A stretch of DNA of 64,000 nt from Candidatus Woesearchaeota archaeon (lineage in GTDB: Archaea; Nanobdellota; Nanobdellia; UBA10117; JABICX01): assembly GCA_018652045.1 (NCBI GenBank), contig JABICX010000005.1, positions 1-64,000 of the forward strand, in the 5' to 3' direction. Below, piece after piece: positions 22,801-32,639 of the stretch; the first letter of the stretch is position 1; each line of letters opens with the position of its first letter. The position numbers and the translations under genes were made by a program. Under the pieces are notes generated by a model that worked only from the letters and a program-made list of their open reading frames with translations, ran no database searches and was not told where the DNA came from.

Positions 22801-25425
22801 ATGGTTGAAAAATCTCGTTTTATGCTAATAGTGCTTATGGTCACGATATTAAGTAGCGCAATTATTGTTTATGCTGCAATGGACACCGTGAGTTTGGTAA
22901 CTCCTGAAGATAATCATGTAAATTGGAATGGTACTGTAACTTTTAGTTGTAATGTAACGAGTAATGCTACCTTAGATACTCTTTACCTATATATGAATAT
23001 TAATGGCACATGGGATACAAATGGCACCGTAGCAACCCCATCAAATCGAACGGCATATAACTTTACTAATGCTTATACTGATGTTCAGAAAGCAAACTGG
23101 ACTTGCTGGGCAAATAATACTGAAGGAGCTGAGCTATGGTCCGCAGATAATAATTATACTATAACTATCGATAATACAAATCCCGCTGGGTTTAATTTCA
23201 CAAATCCCGCAAACATGACTACAACAAACTTTACAACTAATACTACTCCACTATTAGATTGGAATGATACAGTCGATCCAAATTTCCTTAATTATACTAT
23301 TTTGATTACAGACAGTAACAACTTTGGAAGTCCAAATTATACTTACGAGGTACATAGCACAACGGTAAATGTTTCAAATAGTTCATTTAGAATTGGAACC
23401 GATACTACTGCAAACACATCTACCTCAACCGCCTTAGAAGATGGCATTTGGTTCTGGAAGGTTATTGCATATGACGGTGCTGGTGCAAATGGATCAACTG
23501 AGCAGGCTACAAACATTAGTATTGATGATGGCACTAATGTAGGATATTATGAATATCGAATTGATACTATTCAGCCAACAAAGTCAGAACCATCTAATAC
23601 TAGTACGGTATTTGATGGTAATTATACAAATGATACAACACCTGAGATTAATTGGACTGTTACAACCGAAGCTAATTTCTTAAATTATACAATTAATGTC
23701 AGTAACAGTTCTACTTTTGAGGTAATCAACTACACAACAGCAGCAACTGGAGCAATAACGAACAACTCAGTTAACCTGTCGACAATAGAGTCAGACGGAA
23801 CCTGGTACTGGAGAATTATAGTCTATGATGTAATTGGTAATTCAAATGTATCTGCTCAGAATTACTCTTTTATTTTAGATTCAATCGGACCTACTAAAGC
23901 AGAACCATCAAATACCAGTGATATAGATGATGGTACTTACACAAATGATACAACACCCGAGATTAATTGGACAGCCTCAACTGAAACAAACTTTGCGAAT
24001 TATACAATTCGAGTAAGTAATAGCTCTGCATTCGATACAACAAATTATACTACTTCAACTTTGGTAGCAACTACTAACAATTCAGTAAACCTAACATTGG
24101 AAGACGGAACATGGTATTGGAGAGTTATAGTTTATGATCTAGCAGATAACTTCAATACATCAGCTACAAATTATTCTTTCACAGTAGATACTGTAGAACC
24201 TAGTAAGGCAGAGCCTGCAACTCCTGTAGAAGGTACAAATACATCAGATAACACAACTGAGTTTAACTGGACAACTTCGGCAGAAACTAACTTTAGAAAC
24301 TATACGGTACAGATAAGTGAGGCTGCAAACTTTACAGTTATTAATTATACGGCATCAGTTACAACGAGTAATGCAACAAGGTTAGTTAACAGTAGTGCGC
24401 TTGCTGAAGGAACATGGTATTGGAGAGTTATTACGTATGATTTAGTAAATCACTCGAATATATCTAGTACTAATTTCTCATTAGTAGTTGATGTAACCAA
24501 TCCAACAGTATCGTTTAGTTGTGATAGTCGTTCAGTATATGTTAATACATTGATTACTTGTGGTTGTACTTCAACAGATAATATCGATTCAGCTCCAACA
24601 GTAACTTTCACTACCAATCCAAGTACTTCGGCTTCAGGATCATTTTCAACATCATGTACCTCAACAGATGACGCAGGTAATTCTGCTACAGAATCGATTG
24701 ATTATACCGTTGCTACAAGCCCATCGGTTGGTGGTAGTAGCACCCCTGCGAGTACTACATCAAAGTCAGTAATGTTTTCAAATGTTAGGGAAGATGATGA
24801 ATTAACTGCAACAACATCTGATGATCGAATACATATTACTGAAGTTACTGTAACTGCTGCAGAAGACGCAAATTCTGTAAAAGTCGCTTTCAAGAACTAT
24901 GACTCTAAGCCTAGCTCAGTTTCAGAACCAACTGCAAAAGTAGTCTATCAATACCTTGATGTCACTGCAGACATAGAGATTAAGCGAGCGGAGATAAATT
25001 TCGAGGTTGAAGATTCGTGGTTAACTGATAATGGAATAACTTCTGCAGACGTGGTTTTGCTGCATTATGTCGATGATGATTGGGAAGAATTACTGACTAG
25101 GCATGTTTCAGGAGAGAGCTACATGGCATCGTCGTTATCTTTGTCAACATTTGCAATAGCTGCTGGAAAAGAAAAGCCGGTTGATAAGAAAGCTGAGTCA
25201 AAACCAATTATAGAGGAAATAGTTGAAACATTTGATAAGGTCATACCTGAAGAATCATCAGTATTCTTACCTGCACTGGTTGCGGTTGGTATTGTACTTG
25301 TTGTAGTATTTTATGCATATAGTTCGTCATTTAGAAAGAGAACGGATTCCTCTAAGAAGAATATACAGACACATGTTGGTAGACTTCATAAAGAGGTTAA
25401 GCGTAAGCTAAAGAAACGTAGATAG
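22801..25425 (+). CDS. sequon-rich fibronectin-like surface protein with PGF-pre-PGF domain
   Basis: About 874 residues from the ATG at 22801 (GGTTAGGT upstream, signal peptide RFMLIVLMVTILSSAIIVYA). Four tandem fibronectin/Ig-like repeats follow, each with TTPEINWT-like, ANFLNYTI-like and GTWYWRVI-YD-like landmarks, and very many N-x-S/T sequons, implying heavy N-glycosylation. A short Cys-bearing domain (SFSCDSRSVYV, ITCGC) is next. The following region (SVMFSNVREDDEL to LSTFAIAAGK) matches the PGF-pre-PGF domain of archaeal surface proteins. Instead of a PGF-CTERM signal, the end is an ordinary membrane helix with a long Lys/Arg tail. Confidence 0.8.
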   Translation: MVEKSRFMLIVLMVTILSSAIIVYAAMDTVSLVTPEDNHVNWNGTVTFSCNVTSNATLDTLYLYMNINGTWDTNGTVATPSNRTAYNFTNAYTDVQKANWTCWANNTEGAELWSADNNYTITIDNTNPAGFNFTNPANMTTTNFTTNTTPLLDWNDTVDPNFLNYTILITDSNNFGSPNYTYEVHSTTVNVSNSSFRIGTDTTANTSTSTALEDGIWFWKVIAYDGAGANGSTEQATNISIDDGTNVGYYEYRIDTIQPTKSEPSNTSTVFDGNYTNDTTPEINWTVTTEANFLNYTINVSNSSTFEVINYTTAATGAITNNSVNLSTIESDGTWYWRIIVYDVIGNSNVSAQNYSFILDSIGPTKAEPSNTSDIDDGTYTNDTTPEINWTASTETNFANYTIRVSNSSAFDTTNYTTSTLVATTNNSVNLTLEDGTWYWRVIVYDLADNFNTSATNYSFTVDTVEPSKAEPATPVEGTNTSDNTTEFNWTTSAETNFRNYTVQISEAANFTVINYTASVTTSNATRLVNSSALAEGTWYWRVITYDLVNHSNISSTNFSLVVDVTNPTVSFSCDSRSVYVNTLITCGCTSTDNIDSAPTVTFTTNPSTSASGSFSTSCTSTDDAGNSATESIDYTVATSPSVGGSSTPASTTSKSVMFSNVREDDELTATTSDDRIHITEVTVTAAEDANSVKVAFKNYDSKPSSVSEPTAKVVYQYLDVTADIEIKRAEINFEVEDSWLTDNGITSADVVLLHYVDDDWEELLTRHVSGESYMASSLSLSTFAIAAGKEKPVDKKAESKPIIEEIVETFDKVIPEESSVFLPALVAVGIVLVVVFYAYSSSFRKRTDSSKKNIQTHVGRLHKEVKRKLKKRR
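23190..24510 (+). repeat. four tandem fibronectin-like coding repeats
   Basis: Each unit is about 100-110 codons. Near-identical DNA such as ACAAATGATACAACACC recurs (23627 and 23942), which indicates recent internal duplication of the middle units. Confidence 0.7.
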
Positions 25426-25459
25426 TAATTCTTAATAAGTATGTGGTTTTATTAAAACT

Positions 25460-26923
25460 ATGAAAAAGTATGAGCAAGTGATTGATCTCGCTATACGCAA
25501 GGGTATCTTTTTTCCTACTGCTGAAATATATGCCGGTCCCGCAGGTTTCTGGGATTATGGACCATATGGTGTCGCTCTTAAGCAGAATTTAATTGAACTC
25601 TGGCGTAAACATATGGTACAGAAAGATGGGATGCTGGAGATTGATGGTTGTCAGATAATGCCTGAAGAGGTTTTCAAAAACTCAGGGCATCTTAATAGTT
25701 TTCAAGATCCATTAGTAGAATGTACTAAATGTAAGAATATATTCAGAGCAGATAAGTTAATTGAAGATAAGACCAAAAAATTAACTCCTGAGGCACTGAA
25801 AGCAGCGCAGTTTGATAAATTGATTAAGAAGTATAAGATCACTTGTCCAAGTTGTAAAAAGGCTCTGAGTGATGTAAAGATGTTTAATCTTATGGTAAAG
25901 ACTTTGCTTGGACCAAAGCAAGCAGATGTCGCTTACTTGCGTCCAGAAACTTGCCAATCAATTTTCATAGATTTCCCTAGAGTGTATAAGACAATGCGAG
26001 CTAAACTTCCGATTGGTCTTGCGCAGCTAGGTAAATCATTTAGAAATGAGATCTCTCCACGTCAGAGTATCTTTAGATTAAAGGAGTTTACTCAGGCAGA
26101 AATCGAGATCTTTTTTAATCCTAAGAAAGAAAAAGACTTTGATAAATTTAATGAGGTTAAAAGTTATAAATTAAATCTCGCACTTTTAGGTAAGGAAGAT
26201 AAGACTCTAGCGATTAGTTGCTCAGATGCAGTTAAGAAGAAGCTTGTTCGTAGCAAACTGGTTGCATATTATCTCACATTATTAATGCAGTTCGTTGAGC
26301 GTGTTGGGATCGATAAGAAAAACATCCGATTTAGAGAGCTTGGTGGAGATGAGCGAGCATTCTATGCAAAAGCGGCATGGGATCTCGAGATCAAAACATC
26401 TCAAGGTTGGATGGAGACAGTTGCAAACCATTACCGAACAGATCATGATCTTGGATTACACTCAAAAGGTAGCAAGAAAGACCTATCTGTAATGGATGGT
26501 GATGAAAAGGTTCTTCCATGGGTCTGGGAGACTTCTATGGGTATTGATCGTCTGCTGTTGATGGTTTTAGATAATGCATATACTGAAGAGACGGTGAAAG
26601 GTGAAAAACGCGTTGTTCTAAAGTTGGCAAGTAAGGTTGCGCCAGTTCAGGTTGCAGTCTTTCCTCTGACAAAGAAGGATGGTCTGCCTGAGAAAGCTCA
26701 GAAGATATACAATGTCCTAGCTGAGTCGTATACCTGCCAGTATGATATAGCAGGGTCTATCGGTAAACGGTATCGAAGAATGGATGAGATTGGGTGCCCC
26801 TTTTGCGTAACGATTGATCACCAGACTCTGAAAGATAATACTGTTACTGTTCGAGAACGAGATTCTATGAAGCAAAAACGCTATAAGATCGCTAAACTTC
26901 ATACTGCTCTGAATTTTCCATAA
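25460..26923 (+). CDS. glyS: glycyl-tRNA synthetase
   Basis: 487 residues, archaeal/eukaryotic dimeric type. The N-terminal sequence GIFFPTAEIYAG and GFWDYGPYG identify GlyRS. Class II motif 2 is seen at FRNEISPRQSIFRLKEF and motif 3 at GIDRLLLMVL. CTKC and CPSCKK flank an insertion of about 60 residues that may bind zinc. The C-terminal anticodon-binding domain (VQVAVFPLTKKDG to TVTVRERDS) is complete. It charges tRNA-Gly in the cytoplasm. It stands alone between surface-protein genes, with 34 bases to the upstream gene; length is somewhat short of many archaeal GlyRS enzymes. Confidence 0.97.
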   Translation: MKKYEQVIDLAIRKGIFFPTAEIYAGPAGFWDYGPYGVALKQNLIELWRKHMVQKDGMLEIDGCQIMPEEVFKNSGHLNSFQDPLVECTKCKNIFRADKLIEDKTKKLTPEALKAAQFDKLIKKYKITCPSCKKALSDVKMFNLMVKTLLGPKQADVAYLRPETCQSIFIDFPRVYKTMRAKLPIGLAQLGKSFRNEISPRQSIFRLKEFTQAEIEIFFNPKKEKDFDKFNEVKSYKLNLALLGKEDKTLAISCSDAVKKKLVRSKLVAYYLTLLMQFVERVGIDKKNIRFRELGGDERAFYAKAAWDLEIKTSQGWMETVANHYRTDHDLGLHSKGSKKDLSVMDGDEKVLPWVWETSMGIDRLLLMVLDNAYTEETVKGEKRVVLKLASKVAPVQVAVFPLTKKDGLPEKAQKIYNVLAESYTCQYDIAGSIGKRYRRMDEIGCPFCVTIDHQTLKDNTVTVRERDSMKQKRYKIAKLHTALNFP

Positions 26924-27044
26924 GAAATAACCTTATTAATGTTTTGTTATATACATAAGCATGCAGCATGCGGTAATTCCAGTAGAAACTGAAGGTGGTA
27001 TGGTCCAAACTCGATTTTAGAATTTAGAGTTTGCAATTTCGATT

Positions 27045-27064
27045 TTACAATCTCGAGATTGTAA
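27045..27064. promoter_or_regulatory. 20-bp perfect palindrome, candidate operator
   Basis: TTACAATCTCGAGATTGTAA equals its own reverse complement. It lies directly upstream of a TATA-like TTCTTATATATGG (about 27072-27084) that serves the gene at 27128. Looser copies of the left half (CGATTTTAGAAT, GCAATTTCGATTTTACAAT) precede it. The position fits a dimeric activator or repressor site. Confidence 0.6.
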
Positions 27065-27127
27065 CTAATAAATTCTTATATATGGTTTATCGCCTCTCAC
27101 TAGTAACATTCATATGGGAGAATTACA

Positions 27128-30100
27128 ATGAAATTAGCAAAAATAGTATTCGTAGTAATGATCGCCTTACTGGTGATCAATTTAGGTTTAGATGTAGCTG
27201 AAGCTGCATGTGATATAAGCGCGGTAACTATAACACCTCCAGGAGATGGTGAGGTTATAGATGGAGAGTATTTGATAAAATGGTCTGATTTAGCGTGTAC
27301 TGCTGGTGAGACTGTTGATATAAAGATCCATTGGGATGCATCTTCATGGTCTAGAATTGGTGATGATATTGACGCAAATGAACATGAATTGCTTTTCGAT
27401 ACAGATCCTGCTCCAAGTTTAGACAAATCAGAAATATACTGGCTTGAACTATTATTGGAAGATGGCGCATTTTCACGCACCGAAGACAATAGACTGTTTA
27501 CTATTGATAATTATGGTCCCGAGCAGGTAACTGGTTTGATTGCAGATCAGCCTTACGAAACATGGAGCTCAGATAATACAGTAGTATTTACGTGGGATGC
27601 TCCAGATGATGTAGGTACTTCTGGCTTAGCAGGATATAAGATTAATTGTGTTACTGATGGAGGCCCGTTCCCTGGTTGGGCTGACGCAGGTGATGAAACC
27701 TATGCATGCGAATATGAAGACGGCGATTTTAATAGATTTAATATCCGGTCTGTGGATAATAATGAAAATGAAGCATTCGGTATCTTGATTACACAGGCTT
27801 TTTGGATAGATACTACAGATCCATGGTTTAATGCAGGCGGTCTAAAGTTCTTACCAAATGATGGAATACCTGAAGATGATATGTTTTTCCGTAGAAGTCA
27901 GACAATTGGTATAATGGCGTATGTTGGAGATGCAACATCAGGTGTCGCAGGTGTTACTGCAGATATATCTGTTATTGATCCTGACTGGAGTGATGACGCA
28001 CCATTTACATATGATCCAATCGAAGACCGATGGATATTGATTACAGATTCTATTGACTCAGATATCCCTGAAGGAGAATATACTATTCCAGTTCGAGTTA
28101 CCGATTTAGCTGGAAATTCCAGAGGTAAGAGTCTGTGGATGATGATTGATAATATTGAACCTGTTCCAACTTTGAGATTTTCAGATAGCGAACCTAATGA
28201 TGGAAATGTTCCAGGTTCCGAGCGAGTTATCAAAGACGGAGACGATCTTAGAATATATGTAGACTTTATAGAAGAAGGATCTGGTGTAAAGGAGAAAAAC
28301 TATGGTGCAGATCCAACTATAGAGATAAACTGTCCAGATGGTGTTACATATAACTGGGATCTAATGGAAGAGTCTACTAATGTTTGGTATGTTGATCTTA
28401 TAGATGCAGATCTACCTGATAATGGTTGGGAAGCTACCTGTGACGTACGTATCGAAGGTGCAGACTGGGCAAACAACTACGTAGCTAATAGTAATAATGG
28501 ACAGCTTATCGAAGACGCATTTGAAATCGATAACACTGCTCCAGTTATCGACTGGGTAAAAGGAAGCCCAGGCTATTACAATGTTCCAAATACAATTTAT
28601 GCGGGATTGCACATTACAGATGATGTTGGATTTTCTTCAGATGCAGTGCATGTGAAGACTCAAGATCACAATGGTGATTATGATACACATTTTATGAACG
28701 AAGTAAGCACTGCTTTGTGTAATGCACATATTGAGCGGATAGCCCCAGATGCATATGATGTTTGTTTTGGTGTAGATCTAGATGGAGAAGAAGGCCAAGA
28801 TGTTAGAATTAATGTACAGATGTACGACTATGCAGGTCATCCAGCTACAAATATGGATGGCAGAGATAGTACTATTGTGCATACAGACTTTATACCTCCA
28901 ACAAACCCCGATATTGAGGCGTTTAATCCAGAAGAATTGATTATAGATGCAGATACTTTTGAGTTCGATTTAGATACTCAGAGTGTAGATGATCTAGAAC
29001 ACCACTGGTATACTTATGAGATAAGACTAAATGGTGGTCCTTGGGACGCGCGAATTGGACAGACTGAAGATTTTGTATTTAATCTAGTTCAGGACTTTGA
29101 CAATGAATTATGTATTCGAGGAATGGATCTAGCTACCAATCCAAGTGATGCTCCAGTAGATGTAGATACTGAATGTATTACAGTTACTGAGGATTCAACA
29201 TCACCTCGAGCAGTTACAGACTTAGTGGTATTTGATGCATTAGCGCAAAGTACCGTTACACTGGCCTGGTCTGATGTGGAAGATCCGGGTGAATATGCTT
29301 CAGGCGTAGATCACTATGATATATACATGAGAAAGATCGGCAAGTATGATAGCTGTTTTGAGAGTATAGCAGACCCAGGTGTTGACTATATTGGTTCTGT
29401 TGATCCCGGAGTTGGATTGGCTAATATAGCTGATCTATACGAGAGTAGAACCTATTGCTTTGCAGTTGTTGCTGTGGACGCAGTACATCCTGTAGGAAAC
29501 TTCTTTGAGCAGGTACACCCTGACTTTGAAGAAGATGTACTGATGGTTGTACCTGGTGCAGCATATCCAAATGAGCAGATAGATCTGATTGATGACTGGA
29601 ACTTCATATCTACACCCGTTATCTTACTCGACAATAGCATTGATTCTGTGTTTGTAAACACTGGTGGTAACCCACTACGTGACGAGACAAACATAGTATG
29701 GCATTACGATTCGTTAAATGGAAGATGGTTGAGTTGGGTACCTGATGCAGAATGTGTTGGTGATAGTTGCCTAACAACCTTTGAGCATGGAAGATCCTAC
29801 TTGGTTGATATGAATCAAGCACTTCACTTAGAGCTGTCTGGAAGATACTTAGGAATGCTTGGTGGTGGAGAGATGTTACCTGAATATGCGGTGTATGATG
29901 GATGGAACATGATTGGATACACAAAGGCAGGTAATGAGACAACATCAGACAGATGGGACTACTTCAGAAGCCTGGCTAAGGATCCAATTGTAGTGCTTAC
30001 ACGTATAGGACAGGGTCTAGCAGGTGTATCTGAGATGACATCTGGTGCAGGATACTGGGTAAATGTTGATATGGACGATACCTTTGCACCTGGATACAAT

Positions 30101-30139
30101 GGCATATATGGTCCTGACGAAACTGCTGAAGAAGAGTAG
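27128..30139 (+). CDS. large secreted multi-domain protein without a membrane anchor
   Basis: 1003 residues. GGGAG precedes the ATG. The signal peptide is KLAKIVFVVMIALLVINLGLDVAEA. The body is a chain of Ig/fibronectin-like beta-sandwiches (for example TFEFDLDTQSVDDLEHHWYTYE and VTDLVVFD...TLAWSDVED), rich in Asp. The last 200 residues carry paired landmarks DDWNFIST/YDGWNMIGYT and GRSYLVDM/GAGYWVNV, a module seen in other secreted archaeal proteins. There is no C-terminal helix, and it ends DETAEEE, so it is secreted or held by contacts. The upstream palindrome suggests specific regulation. Confidence 0.7.
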   Translation: MKLAKIVFVVMIALLVINLGLDVAEAACDISAVTITPPGDGEVIDGEYLIKWSDLACTAGETVDIKIHWDASSWSRIGDDIDANEHELLFDTDPAPSLDKSEIYWLELLLEDGAFSRTEDNRLFTIDNYGPEQVTGLIADQPYETWSSDNTVVFTWDAPDDVGTSGLAGYKINCVTDGGPFPGWADAGDETYACEYEDGDFNRFNIRSVDNNENEAFGILITQAFWIDTTDPWFNAGGLKFLPNDGIPEDDMFFRRSQTIGIMAYVGDATSGVAGVTADISVIDPDWSDDAPFTYDPIEDRWILITDSIDSDIPEGEYTIPVRVTDLAGNSRGKSLWMMIDNIEPVPTLRFSDSEPNDGNVPGSERVIKDGDDLRIYVDFIEEGSGVKEKNYGADPTIEINCPDGVTYNWDLMEESTNVWYVDLIDADLPDNGWEATCDVRIEGADWANNYVANSNNGQLIEDAFEIDNTAPVIDWVKGSPGYYNVPNTIYAGLHITDDVGFSSDAVHVKTQDHNGDYDTHFMNEVSTALCNAHIERIAPDAYDVCFGVDLDGEEGQDVRINVQMYDYAGHPATNMDGRDSTIVHTDFIPPTNPDIEAFNPEELIIDADTFEFDLDTQSVDDLEHHWYTYEIRLNGGPWDARIGQTEDFVFNLVQDFDNELCIRGMDLATNPSDAPVDVDTECITVTEDSTSPRAVTDLVVFDALAQSTVTLAWSDVEDPGEYASGVDHYDIYMRKIGKYDSCFESIADPGVDYIGSVDPGVGLANIADLYESRTYCFAVVAVDAVHPVGNFFEQVHPDFEEDVLMVVPGAAYPNEQIDLIDDWNFISTPVILLDNSIDSVFVNTGGNPLRDETNIVWHYDSLNGRWLSWVPDAECVGDSCLTTFEHGRSYLVDMNQALHLELSGRYLGMLGGGEMLPEYAVYDGWNMIGYTKAGNETTSDRWDYFRSLAKDPIVVLTRIGQGLAGVSEMTSGAGYWVNVDMDDTFAPGYNGIYGPDETAEEE

Positions 30140-30153
30140 ATATAGTTTTATGT

Positions 30154-30193
30154 GAAATCCACCTATATGGTGGGTTTTCATAATCTTTTTATT
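30154..30193 (+). terminator. hairpin plus T-rich terminator
   Basis: GAAATCCACC-TATAT-GGTGGGTTTTC is a stem of about 10 bp (one wobble), followed by TCTTTTTATT. Confidence 0.65.
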
Positions 30194-30213
30194 GCTTTCG
30201 TGCTCTATTGGTA

Positions 30214-31197
30214 ATGAAAATGAAAGCTAAAATAGGCAGTTTAATCATGCTTACTCTCTTATTTATCATGCCTTTAGCGTTAGCAGATTCACCACCTTCA
30301 ATGCCTATTCGGTTTGATGGTGCGGTTTCTTTACGTGGAGAGGCGGTAGGTGACGGCACTACTATATCTATACAGGCAAATGAGGTTGAGATTATAAGCA
30401 CATCAACTATAAATTCACGATATACTGTACATATACCGGCAGATGCGGATGTCGGGGACGCTACACAATATGCGTTTTATGTGGCGGGAGTTGCTGCAGG
30501 CGTACATAGTATACCTGACTCGGGCTCATATGTATCCTTTGATTTAGTGGCAGATGATAATATTGAGATAACAGATGAGGGTAATGATAACCGTGTACGT
30601 AATACTGGCTCTGGCGGCGGAGGTGGTTCTGGCTATGCAGGTACTGTTCTGACAGATAGTTATCAGACATTACAGATTGGTGTTGGACGTGGTAAGGCGT
30701 TTAAGTTGGTTGGTGCGGAGCACACAGTTATGCTTGACGGCATATCAGGTAATACTGCTAAAGTAACCATACATTCTGATCCAGTTTCAGTTACTCTTTT
30801 AATGGGCGAGACAAAAGAACTAGATTTAGACCCTGACTCTGATCATCTTCTGAGTGTAAAACTAAGCACAGTTACTAGCAATGGTGCCAACGTACTGCTT
30901 AAACAGGTGGTTAGACCTGTTGAGAATCAGGCAGCCTCACCGATACAACCAATAGACGCACAAGACGACGACGTAGCTACGTTTAATGCGCCAGAAGACA
31001 ACTCGATATCATTTTCAGCGATTACTGGAGCAATCGCAGGATTACCGGATCTATCTATACTAGAAAATATATATTGGATTATAGCAGTATTTATAATGGT
31101 GGTTGGCTTATTTTTAGTAAGCAGAGGGGCAAGACAGGCTTTGAAATCAGCTCTTCGGAAAGTGCTGCGTGGTAGTAATGAGAACGATAAAAAGTAG
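30214..31197 (+). CDS. anchored surface protein with ITG C-terminal signal
   Basis: About 327 residues from the ATG at 30214; the frame is open from a TTG two codons earlier. Signal peptide: KIGSLIMLTLLFIMPLALA. An N-terminal region resembles a carboxypeptidase-regulatory-like beta-sandwich (FDGAVSLRGEAVGDGTTISI). A glycine-rich linker (GSGGGGGSG) and a second beta-rich domain follow. The C terminus runs SAITGAIAG, LPDLS, membrane helix, then SRGARQALK. The next gene starts 20 bases inside it and ends with the same type of signal, so the two products probably work together. Confidence 0.75.
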   Translation: MKMKAKIGSLIMLTLLFIMPLALADSPPSMPIRFDGAVSLRGEAVGDGTTISIQANEVEIISTSTINSRYTVHIPADADVGDATQYAFYVAGVAAGVHSIPDSGSYVSFDLVADDNIEITDEGNDNRVRNTGSGGGGGSGYAGTVLTDSYQTLQIGVGRGKAFKLVGAEHTVMLDGISGNTAKVTIHSDPVSVTLLMGETKELDLDPDSDHLLSVKLSTVTSNGANVLLKQVVRPVENQAASPIQPIDAQDDDVATFNAPEDNSISFSAITGAIAGLPDLSILENIYWIIAVFIMVVGLFLVSRGARQALKSALRKVLRGSNENDKK

Positions 31198-32602
31198 TCT
31201 AATTGTCATATTTTTACTTAGTTTTATCTTATTATCTACAGGCTCGCAAGCAGTAGAAATGCGTGAGCCCACAGTTTCTGAGTGTTATAACCCTTGGCAT
31301 TATAATGCTGGAGATCATCTAGGCACCTGTTCACTTCTTTTTGATGAGAATGATACAACTGGGTATGTCTGGCGAGAGAGTAATACGTGGTTAATGCTAG
31401 AATATGCAAGCTATATGTTAGCTGCAGATCTACATACCGTTACCGCTAATGTAGTTGGTGTATCAAGTGTACCGACTGAATGTCTTCTTCATGAAGGCTT
31501 GCAGATTAATGTATCTGATCTGCATTCAATAACTTGCTGGAATGGTGCGGAATGGGTGTATTTTGGAGAGTTAGGAGGGTTCCAACCTAATGCTTTTTAT
31601 GAAGTATTCTTAGATCAGACTCCGGGTGGTACTGTTTCAGCGTATGAACTTGTACAGCCAGAGCACGAAGCAATAGACTTGTCTGTTGCACCAAGATTAG
31701 TTGTTGATGTATCTGACTTAGAGGGTCGTGAAATGTCGGTTAATTTCTATGTTTCAGTTGAAGATCCTCTGCAAGACGAGTTAATCTGTGGTCCGATATC
31801 GAGCTTTGATGGTCAGGTAAGCTGTCAATGGCGGGGTTTGGATTATGATACAGAATATGAATGGTACATTACGTTAGACAATGGTGAAGTGCTTTTTCCA
31901 AGTGATGTTTGGACATTTACAACGGGAGGTAATAGTGCACCATATATTTCTAGCATAAGTCCTGCTGACGGAGCAATAGACGCGCCACTAAATGTGGACC
32001 TTAGTTTTGTTGTTAATGATGCTGATACTGATACAATAAGTGTTAATATACAGGGTAATCTTGCGGGAGATGCAGTGGTTTTGTTTGAAACTAATATAAC
32101 TGATTTATTAGATGGAGATGCTGCGTTGGCTACCTGGACGGGGTTAGGATACAGTCTGTCGTATGAGTGGAACATAGTTGTCTCTGATGGCACACATGAT
32201 GTTTTGTACGGTCCTTTGACTTTTACTACACAGGCTAAACCAGCGCCACAGCCACCATCTAGTGGTCCAAGTAGCAGTCCAAACAGAGGTGGTGGACCAC
32301 CTGAAGACGATGAGAACGAGACAGTGGTTGTAGTGACTCCGCCATTGATTGTTGAGCCTGCGCCAAGCACACCAATCGTTCCTGAACCAACTGTTAACGA
32401 GACAGATACAGAGACTGACGTAGACGAAGGACCTGGCTTTATCAGCAGCATCACGGGAGCATTTGCAGGTGTTGGAGATCTTTCATATCTTAAGTATGCA
32501 AAGTATGTTGTCGAAGGTATTGCAATTGTATTCTTACTTCATGTAATTACTTGGAGACGAGGCCGCTTTGTTAGAAAGCTCCTAAGACTTTTTCTGAGAT
32601 AA
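31178..32602 (+). CDS. anchored surface protein with ITG C-terminal signal, second of a pair
   Basis: About 474 residues from the ATG at 31178, overlapping the upstream gene by 20 bases. Signal peptide: SSLIVIFLLSFILLSTGSQA. The middle holds two fibronectin/Ig-like domains, each ending with a YEWxIxxxDG...FTT pattern, the second starting SPADGAIDAP. A Pro/Ser-rich linker and acidic Thr stretch (DETDTETDVDEGP-type) precede SSITGAFAG, VGDLS, a membrane helix and WRRGRFVRKLL. The translational coupling and matching tails with its neighbour suggest a two-part surface complex. Confidence 0.75.
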   Translation: MRTIKSSLIVIFLLSFILLSTGSQAVEMREPTVSECYNPWHYNAGDHLGTCSLLFDENDTTGYVWRESNTWLMLEYASYMLAADLHTVTANVVGVSSVPTECLLHEGLQINVSDLHSITCWNGAEWVYFGELGGFQPNAFYEVFLDQTPGGTVSAYELVQPEHEAIDLSVAPRLVVDVSDLEGREMSVNFYVSVEDPLQDELICGPISSFDGQVSCQWRGLDYDTEYEWYITLDNGEVLFPSDVWTFTTGGNSAPYISSISPADGAIDAPLNVDLSFVVNDADTDTISVNIQGNLAGDAVVLFETNITDLLDGDAALATWTGLGYSLSYEWNIVVSDGTHDVLYGPLTFTTQAKPAPQPPSSGPSSSPNRGGGPPEDDENETVVVVTPPLIVEPAPSTPIVPEPTVNETDTETDVDEGPGFISSITGAFAGVGDLSYLKYAKYVVEGIAIVFLLHVITWRRGRFVRKLLRLFLR

Positions 32603-32639
32603 GTATTTATAAAAGTATACATATATTTAGTTGATAACC

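Noticed and set aside
31843-32454. 203-residue minus-strand frame
   Set aside because: Antisense shadow of the surface protein at 31178, whose signal peptide, domains and anchor are all on plus.
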